This document shows positions 1 to 11,200 of a stretch of DNA of 42,537 bases, piece by piece. Numbering within the stretch: position 1 is the stretch's first letter; each line of letters begins with the position of its first letter. The notes beneath the pieces are model-generated. The model ran no database searches and was not told the DNA's origin. It saw only the letters and a program-made list of their open reading frames with translations. The position numbers and the translations under genes are program-made. The stretch comes from Basidiobolus ranarum (taxonomy: Eukaryota > Basidiobolomycota > Basidiobolomycetes > Basidiobolales), in the NCBI GenBank assembly GCA_040143965.1, contig JASJQH010000034.1, positions 1 through 42,537 on the forward strand, written 5' to 3'.

Positions 1-961
1 ATCTCACAATGCTATTCACAACTCCACTTTTCTAAAGTTCCTCCAAACAACCTATATGTTCCCAATAGTAACTTTGTTTACATCTTGTCAAAACTATAAA
101 TATCAACTTTCTACTCAATAAATCAATAAGTGAAAATCAACAATTTCTCTAATTCTCCAAACCACTTCCAACAGGCTCCCAAATACTTTAACAGGTTATG
201 AGCCCCAAGCTTGCACTCTATGTAATCTCTACTGGTAGGAGGATTGTTGGAGGATCTTGACATAATGGGGGTAGACTTTGTGTATTAGAGGCAACTTGTG
301 ATAGTGTTTTAGTTACTTTATTCTTAAGAGAATATGGTGACTTATATAGTAGAAAAGTAAATCAATTGTTTGAGATATTCAGGAGTTTGTGTAATAAGAT
401 ATAATAGGCAAGTGGGGTAATGAGACTTACTTGTTATATAGATATAAGGATATTCATATTTAGAATATAGGGGCTATAGAAATGTTGCTTTCTGTTTCTT
501 ATGTATGCATTGTAACTAAAGTTAGCTAAGATGTTGAATAAAGATTAATTGTCCAACAAAACAAACTAATGTGTAGAATATGTTAAGAAAGGTCCCAGGA
601 ACATGTGCACATATTTTGGTGCTTCTAGCACAGGTTTGAAAAAATTTATATATCTTCAAACTTCTAGGCAAATTTCAATATCAAATAATGGGAAATATCT
701 TAGTTCAATACAGGATAACTAAATATTAAGCTATATACAACTATATAGGTGTTTAGGAAATGCTAATTCCAATAGTAACATCAGTTTCTCCTGACTAGAG
801 AGTATCAGTTCAAATTGCCTATTATGAGGAAATACACTATTCGTACTTTCAAAAATATTCAAGGTTAATAAGATATATACTTTCCTAGAATATGAAGGGT
901 ATCGAATCCTTTTATTTACCACGTTATGGAGGATTAAAAATTTACATAGTAGCATAGATGT
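1..961. other. Intergenic, no gene recognised
   Basis: AT-rich sequence without a convincing coding frame on either strand. The only open frame of note (731-955, minus, 74 codons) has no recognisable motif and is probably chance. The right end should contain the 3' untranslated region of the HtrL/YibB-like gene. Confidence 0.6.
911..916 (-). terminator. Candidate poly(A) signal of the HtrL/YibB-like gene
   Basis: The plus strand reads tttatt, so the minus strand carries AATAAA about 46 nt after the stop codon of the gene at 962-2088. Motif and spacing fit a eukaryotic polyadenylation signal; nothing else supports it. Confidence 0.4.
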
Positions 962-2088
962 TTATAATATTAAGGGAGTATCGGTGACGGATAATTGAAT
1001 AGAATCTAAATATTCCATCTCGGGAAAGAAACCATTCCACCATTTTTTCATGGATCTAACTGGTGTTATATTACAGTCATCATAGGAACCTCTTTCTTTA
1101 ACAGAGGCCAACCATGGTTGAAAATAGAACCACCTATCTCCACAAGAACCAGAATCCAAGTAAACTATGATGATTTTTCTACTCTCTCTAACAGCTAACG
1201 AGTTCATAACTGGCTGTTCCTTGCCTACGAAGTATCCTTGACGGAGATAGTAATCATGGGTGTCATAATAGGTATCTGACCACCATATAACGAGTTCTTT
1301 ACGGCCACCAAAAATACCACCTAAGCAGTTTAAGTCAATATCATACTTTACAAAGGACACTCACATAGGTTGCACTTACCTTCAATGATGTCAGCATCAA
1401 TAGGCCCATCATTATATCGCCAAGATTTTAGTTTCTCTTCAGGCGGGTACACAACACCCAAAAGTAAACTATCCATACCGGTCTGGGCTTTCCCTTCCGC
1501 AAACACTTCACGAACTCTATTAGGATCAGGCCAATTGCGAAAAATATGGCTACCGTCTCTGAAACTTCCGGAATCAACCCAGAAGAAGAATTCGGAACTA
1601 AACGGGTTTTCCTTGGCTGTCTCTGCAACAAGAAAAGGTTTTGAATTCCAAATGGCGTATAAGTTACCATTATGATAGGACTTCTCTCGGTCAAGGTCGT
1701 GTTGTTTTCCATTGTATATCTCTTCCAAGCCCTGTAAAGGAGTTACGTTGAAAGGGCTTTCGTATTGTGTACGAATTATGGTTGGGAAATCCCCTCGAAG
1801 TTCTTGAATAGTTGGAGCAAATTGGGGTGTGGTGTATATCACCATAGGAGTATTAACATTGGAAAAAAGATTGGAAAGCCATTTTTTGTATTCGTCAGAT
1901 GAATGTTTGGACGCTGTGAGGGGAAAATATGCAGAAACAAGGGTAGTGGTGTTTGAATTCCTTGATGTGCCATCTACAGCATACAACACGGCTTTCTGAC
2001 CAAAAGCACAAAGTAGCGTCAAATAGACGAATGGAAAAAGAACACAACATGATAGAATATATTTGAAGTTACAACTCCCTCTATGCAT
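962..2088 (-). CDS. HtrL/YibB-like protein, putative membrane-anchored glycosyltransferase-like
   Basis: Two exons, 2088-1380 and 1320-962, with a 59-nt intron (GTAAGT donor, CTTAAAC branch-like site, TTAG acceptor) give about 355 aa. The splice rebuilds a typical family stretch, DIIEG|GIFGGRKELVIWW. Other signatures are NPFSSEFFFWVDSGSFRDG before the junction and GYFVGKEQPVMNSL after it, as in the HtrL_YibB family (Pfam PF09612), known from bacteria and some fungi. Residues about 8-30 are hydrophobic and could be a signal anchor, placing the domain in the secretory pathway lumen. The ATG at 2088 is the first in frame. The biochemical function of the family is poorly defined; glycosyltransferase-like is inference. 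A decayed copy lies immediately upstream (about 2576-3400). Family call fairly sure, role unsure. Confidence 0.78.
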
Positions 2089-2575
2089 CTGATTAAGCTA
2101 GGGAAATCCCAATATTGCAAAACAAAAGTCAAGATATTGAAACTCTTCCACTTACTGATTTTTAAATCCATTTATAGGCGAAATACGTGACTACTAATAT
2201 TAACATTTTAAAGTGTGGATTTGACGATTTAGTGGTTTGATCCCATCAAATCAGAACTCTGGGTGACCCCTTGATTTTGCGACTAGATCCAAATTGAGAT
2301 CTCGATGCCCCATTATTACTTTGATAAAAAGAATTTAAAGGTCAACGTAGCCAATTGACCTGGCATAATGTTACATGGTAATGTAGCACAAAACGATGAT
2401 GCGGATAACGGAGCACTGAGAAAGAATGGTTGAGCTAGTTCTTTATATAAGATTTTCTGTTCATCCCTAACTCATACCCTATGTATTTGCCAAGGAAAGT
2501 TCCAACTTTAAAATAGTATTTAATTGAATGAATATTTGTATTGTTAAGCATTTATGCTAATTGTAGCCACTATCT
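2089..2575. other. Intergenic between HtrL/YibB-like gene and its decayed copy
   Basis: Promoter side of the minus-strand gene at 962-2088. AT-rich, no frame with family motifs. It presumably holds the promoter; no specific element was recognised. The left part of the pseudogene's exon-2 equivalent may extend faintly into it. Confidence 0.5.
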
Positions 2576-3400
2576 AACCACCTATCTCTACAAGAACCCA
2601 AACACGTATAATGAACTTGTGACTTTCATTAGCAGAAAAGCATTCATTGCTCCTTGTCTACAAAATATTATTGTTTGTGATGTGCAAAAGCTATCTGACC
2701 ACTATGCAACGAGTTCTTTATAGTCACTAAATAATTAAAGTCAATATCTTGTATTACAAAGAATACTAGCATAGGCTGTGCTTACTCTCAATGTCAGTAT
2801 CAATAGGCTCATAATCATATAGCTAAAGTTTGGATTTTTTTCTCAAGTCAGTTTACAACACCTGAAAGTAACTATCGATACTGGTCCGAGTCTTCCCCTC
2901 TGTATAAACTTCACAAACCTTATCAGGATTAGGTTGAATGCGAAAAACATGGCAACCATCACTGAAACTTTCAGAATCAACCCAGAAGGATTTGGAATTA
3001 TAAAGATTTCTATTGTCAATTGTGCAGCCAGATATGGCTTTGAATAGTGTATAAGTTACCATTTGGCAAGACCTTCTTTGGGTCAAGGTCTTGATACTCT
3101 CCTTTGTATATATTGCATAAAGGAGCTATGTTAAAAGAAGTTTCGTATCAAAGTATTGTTGGAGATTCTCTTCAGAAATTTTGATTAGTCAAAGCAAACA
3201 ATGAAACAAAAATTAGTTGAAGTCAATTGATGGATGTTGCGAGGGATAAATATGTGATGTTAAAGCTAGTAGCGGTACAACTCTTCGATCTATCATAGGT
3301 AGTACAATTTTCGGAGCAAAAGAAAGAACTTTACTAAACACACCGATGAATCTAAAAATGCTAGTATTTATGAAGCTTCACTTCTTCGGCATCTTACTGA
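2576..3400 (-). pseudogene. Decayed tandem copy of the HtrL/YibB-like gene
   Basis: This stretch aligns, in the same order and orientation, with about 1128-2060 of the intact neighbour. Shared landmarks include the plus-strand words accacctatctc.acaagaacc (2578 versus 1129), tatctgaccac (2692 versus 1274), taagtcaatatc near the old intron, and the part coding for FWVDSGSF, which here reads FWVDSESF (about 2965-2990). The longest remaining frame is only 77 codons (2853-3086). Many substitutions, indels and frame breaks are spread throughout, and the intron's GTAAGT donor is replaced. This is a host-gene duplicate that has lost coding capacity. The far 3' part, matching 962-1127 of the intact gene, is missing or unrecognisable. 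Confidence 0.85.
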
Positions 3401-3741
3401 ACGAGTGAAAATTTGTCACTGCTAAATCATAACGAATTCTTCAAATTTCTATTTATACTTCAGAGGAGCGTGGGAGGTCGGGCATGCTTTAGTAGGCAGA
3501 GTCTTATGTGGCCAATGAAACCAATAAGGGTGAGAAAATTATGAAACAAAAAGGTGGAATCTAAGGGAAAGAAAGGTCTCATAAATTGAAAAACCAGTTT
3601 GGGATCAATTTTATGGCCAATACGCGTCAGGATAACATGTGAGCTATAAGGATATCTATCAACGTCACCGATTGGCCTTGTCGATAAATATAAAATCATC
3701 GGTAGTAACCTCCACAAGACTTCAATCTGTACAAGCTGAAA
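3401..3741. other. Upstream region of the thiolase gene
   Basis: Lies between the decayed HtrL/YibB-like copy and the thiolase start codon. It should hold the thiolase promoter and 5' UTR. The minus-strand open frame at 3460-3717 has no recognised motif. No specific element identified. Confidence 0.5.
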
Positions 3742-4980
3742 ATGAGTCGTTCATTGTTGGATGTAGTTATTACCTCTGTTGGTTAGTTTTTCTCAATACT
3801 TCTACCTAAAATTTCTTCATGCCACTAACTTTTAACATTAATAATAGCCAGAACTCCTGTTGGGTGTTTCCGAGGCTCTTTGGCTAAGGTTCCTGCCACC
3901 AAGTTAGGAGCTATCGCCATCAAGGGTGCTATCGAGAGGTCAGGCATCAAGGCTGGTCAAGTCGAAGAGGTCTATATGGGTAACGTTATCCAAGCCAATG
4001 AAGGTCAAGCTCCTGCTCGTCAAGCAGTTTTAGGTGCTGGATGCCCTGAATCTACTGAAGCCACTACCATCAATAAGGTGTGCGCTTCTGGTATGAAGGC
4101 TATCATGCTTGCCACCCAAAATCTCCAAGTTGGTTCTCGCTCCATCATGGTGGCTGGTGGTATGGAAAGTATGTCCAACACCCCATTTTATGTTCCCAGA
4201 AACCATGATTACGGCCATCAAGCTCTATCAGATAGTATCATCAAGGATGGTCTTTGGGATGTGTATAACCAGATTCATATGGGTAGTTGCGCTGAGCAAG
4301 TTGCCGCCAAATACAAGATCTCCCGTGAATCCCAAGATGAGCATGCTGTTACTTCTTATAAGCGTGCGGCCGCCGCTTGGAAGAACGGCGTCTTCAAGAA
4401 CGAGATTACTCCAGTTACAATTAAAGGAAAGAAGGGAGATACCGTCATTGATGAAGATGAGGAATATACCAAAGTCAACTTTGACAAAATTAGCGGACTT
4501 CGCCCTGTCTTCCAAAAGGATGGAACTGTCACCGCAGCTAATGCTAGTACCCTCAATGATGGTGCCAGTGCTGTTGTCCTAATGACTGCCAATAAAGCCA
4601 AGGATCTTGGAGTCACTCCATTGGCTCAAATCGTATCTTATGCTGATGCTTCATGTGCCCCAGTTGACTTCCCTATTGCACCCTCTCTTGCCGTACCTCT
4701 TGCTTTGGAAAAGGCAGGTCTTTCTATTTCGGACATCAGTCTATTCGAATTCAATGAGGCTTTCAGCGTTGTTGCTCGTGTCAATGAGCAAATCTTAGGT
4801 CTTGATCCCGAAAAGGTAAACGTTGCTGGTGGCGCCGTTGCTCTTGGTCACCCCATTGGTTCATCTGGATCTCGCATTGTAGTCACTTTGACCAGTCTTT
4901 TGAAGCCTGGACAATACGGTCTTGCTGCTATTTGTAATGGTGGTGGAGGTGCTAGTGCCATTGTCATTAAGCGTTTGTAA
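3742..4980 (+). CDS. ERG10: Acetyl-CoA C-acetyltransferase (cytosolic thiolase, Erg10 type)
   Basis: Condenses two acetyl-CoA to acetoacetyl-CoA, the first step of the mevalonate/sterol pathway; also reversible in ketone and fatty-acid metabolism. Two exons (3742-3781 and 3848-4980) with a 66-nt intron give 390 aa, the usual length. The splice rebuilds [19 protein letters not shown], the standard thiolase N-terminus. The nucleophile is Cys92 in NKVCASGM; the C-terminal active-site pair is His348 in GHPIG and Cys376 in CNGGGGAS, 28 residues apart as in the family. There is no clear mitochondrial presequence, and the C-terminus (KRL) is not a canonical PTS1, so a cytosolic enzyme is inferred. 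The mitochondrial ACAT1-type paralogue is the main alternative. Confidence 0.96.
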
Positions 4981-5017
4981 AATTCTAGCATTTGTATAAT
5001 CACCATGCATATCATCC

Positions 5018-5023
5018 AATAAA
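5018..5023 (+). terminator. Candidate poly(A) signal of the thiolase gene
   Basis: AATAAA lies 38 nt after the thiolase stop codon, in the 291-bp gap to the convergent SZT2-like gene. Confidence 0.55.
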
Positions 5024-5271
5024 AATCATTTTAAATTGACCAAATTCTAGTTTCACATATGTTTTAGTTCTGTTCATGGACATTTATAGCATCGCTCTTT
5101 TCAAGCTCCACTCTGTAGTAACATGAAGAGTCTCATACAATATTATAGATGTCGGTCTTCTTTCAAAATAGGTGTATTTAATATAATACATTCTTGCATG
5201 AAATATCATTAGCAAGTTGAGTGATTTACAACCATAAACTAAAAGGATTCGAGTGTAAATCTTAGGGTTAG

Positions 5272-8200
5272 TTAATCCTCTTTCCCGATCTGATCCATTT
5301 TCTGCCAAAGATAAAATCCAATGGTTCGAATGACATCGCTTATGTGGTCTACTTCCGCTTCACTGTAGACATCTCGATATTCTCGACTTACAGCGTAGGC
5401 ATTGATGTCGGTGGTGCCTGATAGCCTGAAATGGACGAGGAAGTCGTGATCATGAGGGTTGAAGATGATTACATGTCTGGTTTTTCCTATTACTAACTCT
5501 CGGGACAGTGAGAAATAGAATACGATCAGGGAATCCAATACACTTGACCAGTTAAGAGGAAGCTCAAGGAAATCATTAAATCCTTGGTCCAATTCTAAGA
5601 TGTTTCTGCTATTGAAACGCTGTGACAATGCCATAAAGTTGTCAATACTAATACTCTCGTTACTTGTGCCTACTGTCGCTGTCCATAGTAATTTCCATAA
5701 CGAATCTCTTTCATAGCATTTAAGTGCCTAAATCAAAAAAATCTTAATAAGATACATGTTTGACAATGGTTAAGTCTGTAAAAGCATACCTTTTCAAAAA
5801 TGTAATCTAATTTTTCTTCTAATGCATGAATGAATTTCATGTTATTAGGGTAGAGATCAGCGACCGAGTCAGTGCTTAGTAAAGAGGTGTTTAAGCGTGG
5901 TTGTGGAGAAGACTTGTATTCTTCGAGAACAATGATATAGCACCTCAAATCATATCCTGCAAGAGTTTGGTCATCGGCATCGATGGTCACCTCTGGGAAT
6001 ATTATCAGTGTGTTTTCTATCGATGGCTTATGGTCCATGTTCAAAAAGCAGGCTACTGGTTTGCTATGCTTTAGCAAGTTGGTGAGTTGGTACTTCACAG
6101 GTTGCTTCATGATAAACTGGAATAGGTTGTCAGGGAGACCATTGTTGCAAATCTTCCCCTTGAAAACCCTATTACGTGCGTAACGAGGGGGAACTGGATT
6201 TTGTCTAATGAATGCTCGAATGACGTCCAAAATATCCAATGCTTTCGGAATTTCTGAAGCATTGCCTAACATTTTACGAAGTTGTTGCAGATGGAAGTCA
6301 TGTACAAATGAATTCACATGTATAATGTTTTTGAAGCGGGCGCATTCCTCAGAAAACACCTTAAAGCTATGAAGATCATCCACGGTGGAAGTGAACCCAG
6401 GCGAAGCAACATAAAATGCTCCATATTTGCGATTGACAGTATACAGGTTGACACAAACCAACATCCCTTGAATACGTACCTCAGCCATTAATATACCACC
6501 TTGAAACGCTTTTTGTAGGAAGATAACTGGACTACTAACAACCAATTTATCAGAAACGATAAACTTAGAATGGGTAAGGTTTTGGTGGCATTCCCCGTTT
6601 CCGAGTACAATATTTTCACTGGAGAAAATAACATGCATTCCCAGAGTGCTGAGGTAATCAGCGTATTGTGTTACGAGCTGTCTAGCCAAGGTACTGTACC
6701 AGTGTGATGGGTTATCCTCATCAGGGTCAAACAACGATAACTTTCTGTCGGTCTTTGGGGCAGTGAACAGAGAATGACGGAAATCACTAAACAGTAGTGG
6801 AGTACGACAAAAGTGTAATAGCCTTGAGGTTCTCAGAACAACATATAAATCTTCTGGATACATTGGACTCCCTGATATATTGTGATGTTGCCTGCTCATC
6901 GACGTATATACATTCAACGCCTTCGATTGCTTATAAGCTATTTTAGCTTGACTAACATACGTTTCCAAAAATGAAGGCCCGTGACGTTGAAGTAAATCTG
7001 TACTCTTACTGGACAATAGATATTGAGTAGAATAATCCATGAATGCATCTTTTAAAATGTCCGAGAATTTAAACTCAACTTTAGGACCATCGGAGGGCTG
7101 AGGCTCGACATCCTTCTCTTTTCGACATTCAGACACAATCACTTCAGGCAGAGGGATGTCGACTTTGCTAGATTGGTCGTTGGAGATACTTTTCTTGGAT
7201 TCTTCAGGTTTAGTGTCAGAAGACGTGGTAGAAAGAGGAATACGAGCACGAGGTGGGAATCGGTCGTTCACCAAAGAATTGACATCATTGAGATTGAAGC
7301 ATTGCTTACTATTCTCATGAATACCATTGGATGGAAGTCCGTGATTAATAGCGCTCGTGGGACTGTTCGATCTAGGAAGGTTAGTATGGTAGAATAAGCC
7401 CATCTTTTGGTAAAGGATTGAGTCCATCAGTTCCATACGTCGACTATTCCAAGAGAGAATTGAGTTAAGCGAAGATATGAATTGTTCGGTAACGTGCTTA
7501 TTCCAATTGTAAGTGTACAATGTTACTACAAAGTCCGTTACATTGATAAGTGCGAAGCAATTGCGAGAAAGCTCCAGCTTATTCTGCAATCCTAGATCAG
7601 ATGTTAAACCAGGGAGATTAGGGAACATCATGAGATCCTCATTAGACATCTTTTGGTGTTGATAGGAAGTAACAACCGACGAGCTTTTCCTTGAGTGTCC
7701 ACGAATAGTGCTGCCCTTATCACTTCCGTAATCATCAACAGAGCTCTGACGAGAGGGCGAGAGCTCGTTAGAATCAAAGCTTCCTCTTCTTTCGGCCAGA
7801 CTTGATTTCTTATTACTTGAGTTCGGAATAAAGTCCTTGATCCCACTAACGATGATATATTGACTCTCATCCTTATTGCATGGATGAGTCTCAAGATCAT
7901 TGTGCCTTTGGGCCTTGAGCGGGTGATAGACTCCGTAGCAAAACTTTCCTAGCTTATGATATTGTGTCAAGTTGGCTTTCTTCAAGATCAAAGGAGCAAA
8001 AGTAGGGTGAGTGTCAGTCAGGAGATCTGATAATTCCGATAAGAAGTCGTCCATAATCCAAGGTGGTATTTTGACAGAGAAAGTTGAACGGTTTACAGAA
8101 AGTCCTTGCCATTTTGAGGATTGCTTCAATATATTAAAGCAAGGGTCTATAAATCCTTCACCTAATACAGAATTGAAGTTAATACGTTCTACTTCAGAAC

Positions 8201-11200
8201 TTTTATCTTCGGCATTCAGACTATCGGTTTGTTGGGATTTTAACGAGCTGGCAAGTCTCATCCCAGTAAACACAAGTTGTTCAATAAAGTAATCACACAA
8301 GCTTTGATAGAAAGTCTGAGATATCTTCTGGAATAACGATTCACAATTAACGCTGCCTTGAGTCCAAATCTCAACTTGCATTGTAAAGATACCATCTTTA
8401 GAATGGCTTAAAGGATTGCCTGAAAGGTACTCATTGATACCAGCATAATCCATTTCATCATCAGAGTCAGAATAACAAATTGGAATTTCGTATACAGGTT
8501 TCCCAAAAGGATCTAGCAACGTCAATAGAACACCACCAACTCCTTGGCCAACTGATGCTTCAGTGGGGTTCGGAGTTCGAGTCGGAAGACAGTTATAGAA
8601 AAATGCCAATTCGCCTACAGGCAGGGGCGAGGTAACCTCTCTACTAAAAATGAATTGGTCAACAATATCAGTAGAAATTTACGAAAAAGTACGTACCTGC
8701 TTTCGTTATCTCTGTATTCGTCGGCATTCATCTTGCCAAATGTACGGAAATAGTGCTTTTTAACAACATTTTTCACATCAGAACCGCTGAGTGTCTTCAA
8801 AAAAGTGAGCAAGTTTTGCTTCAAGTATAATAAATACGCATAAGGATTCCGCACAAGATTTGGAATGTTTAACAATCGAGAAAATGGTTGGCGTTCAATA
8901 GGCAGAATAAACTCAACATCCTAAAAAAGAGGAAAATTTAAGAAAATATTATATAAAAGCTAGTGACACTGGCTAGAACTTACCGCTCTTGTAAGTTTTA
9001 AGGTCACATTTCTTGCAAGGAAAGTAGATATTACAGGAAGAATAATACTTCCTGTCAATTTCGACTCGACCAGTGCCGTTAACTCTTCGGTAATCCCACC
9101 ACCAGGTGGATCTACACCATATACTTCTAAAATCAACTCTCGGTTTTGTTCAGATACACGAGTAGCAGAGGTGCTTGAAAGATTGGTAGAGGATTTTCGT
9201 ATCGCGGGTGAAGCCGGATGTGATGATCTAGGAGTATCTTGCTTTAGTTCAGCAGAATTAAAGGCGTATATGGGTGATTCATTAGAGTCAACTCTGTGGA
9301 GTTGAGCAATTAAATTAGCTGGACTCCACAAGCTGGTTCTAGGGTCGTCAGAATCTCCATCATAATCCGAAACAACAGAGACGTCTATTTCTAGCAATTT
9401 CATGTAGAAAACAGAATCATTTTTCACTACTACGAAAAGGTTTTTCCGATTAGAGACAGAGAACGGATGAAGCACCATGGCCGATATGGTGTTTAATGCT
9501 TGATTAGGCTTTAACCGCCAATGAAGTAGAAAAGATCGCCTGTAAACAATAGGGCATTCAAATTCCCCAGGTTTGAATATTTTCGATTTTCCAGCTCGTC
9601 CTCGCGATTCCTTAAACTGTGCAATCGAAAAGGCATCCATAAGCTCAGCACCCGCTGGTTCGATTTCTTCCTCCGAGGAAGTATTGGAAGAGGAATCCTC
9701 GTCGTCGCTCGTAGAATCCGGTGTTACTAGATATTTGCTGATAAACAGAGGAAAGTTGAGATATAGATCAAGTTCATAATAATATTGATACCCATTCATC
9801 TAACCTGCATATTCTAGTTTCATTCAATCTACGCAGTAAAATCAAGCGATTAACGCGTTTTGTTACTTTAGTCACACATTTTCGGGCATGCTGGATAATA
9901 GTAGAGCGCTCTGTGCCAGTAATAGTCTTTGAGTAGAAGCAAATTTGTAAATTGGAAGCTTGGGGTATCAGTAGAAGCCAGAACATTTGCTTTCTATCGT
10001 AGCTTAATTCGTTGGAATTATCCATGTCTTGATCCTCTGCTCCACCTATACTGATTCCTAATCCCTGACAATTAGATCCTTCACCTTCATCCATCTCTGC
10101 CGATGAGCCAGGTCTTGGGCTATTTACTCCATTTTCAATTATTGAATTTGGTGATCCTGGGTCATTGTCAGCTTCTTGATCTTCCGTGATGTAAAAACAA
10201 CTCTCGACTCGGTTCAGTCGATAAGGTAGCATACTTGCATTAGCAAGCTCTTGGTAGAACTGCTCTTTTCCAGATTTGTTTCTCACCAAAAGAACAGGGA
10301 TGGGAAACGAGGTCGGAAAATCTACAAATGGATTTTTCGTCATCAGGTATCCCTCAACTAACTTTAAGACAGGTTGGGTGACGGGTCTCCAATAGAGCAA
10401 TCCATGGATAATTTCTTCTTTAATAAGCCACTCCAAACGATCTTTAGTCTCAGCAAGAGCATCCTGCTTGTCTTGGGAAAGTGAAGACAGTTGCTTCCAA
10501 TCTTCCGTTATTTGAGCTAAGGGGGTCCTGGTGGCAAAAAAGTGTGACAATGGATTCATGAAATGCATCTCTTCAAAATCATCCAATTCAATTTTTGGGA
10601 GAGTCAGGCAAACGATATTCAATGTGGCGGTTGTGCCATCTGTTGAAGCCAATGGAGATGCTTCCGTACCTATATCGATTGGGCTAAAATCTACCAACTC
10701 TCCTTGATCAAAGTATTCATAGGAGGTAGGAAATTCAGATACAGGAACACAAACTTCTCCGTCTGCATATACGTTCTCTTTGGCGGGATTTGAGAAAGTA
10801 CATTCGATACGGATGAAAAGAGGTGTCTCGGAGCAATTCATGATATTCACTAGAGAATCCTCAAATGTATTGCTTAAATTTTTCGATATAGTCTTCTCTT
10901 GGTGCTCATCTTCTTTCGTAGAGAAAAGAGAAAACGAGGCCTTCTTGAATGAGGGTCGATAATAGTACAAATCACAAGGTTTACCATTTAAATCCTTGAT
11001 TGGCTCAAAGAAATGCCCAAGTACAAGAGCAAATCTCTTGGAAATATCTCCAGGAAGTCTATAAAAGGTCGTTACATTCAAGTTTGCTATGTAATAGAAT
11101 CAAATTCATAATCGTACCTCACACCATCAGTTTGAACTTGACGGGTTTGAACGTTCAAATAGTCCGTAATGTCGATCTTAATACTGGATCTATTACAAAG

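Noticed and set aside
1360-1380. A 20-nt intron in the HtrL/YibB-like gene (ending GTGAG)
   Set aside because: It keeps frame, but a 59-nt intron ending TTAG at 1321 has a branch-like site, normal length, and restores the family stretch IEGGIFGG.
1370-1675. Plus-strand open frame of 101 codons
   Set aside because: Antisense to the HtrL/YibB-like first exon; no motif of its own.
4030-4798. Several open frames on both strands inside the thiolase exon
   Set aside because: Shadows of a strongly biased coding exon.
9738-9804. Frameshift between two overlapping frames in the SZT2-like gene
   Set aside because: A 67-nt intron with proper ends (AG|GTTAGA .. ATCAG) and matching phase explains the frame change.
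11087-11117. A 31-nt intron (acceptor ACATAG) in the SZT2-like gene
   Set aside because: Shorter than any other intron here; the next acceptor (TATAG, ending 11059) gives 59 nt and the right phase.
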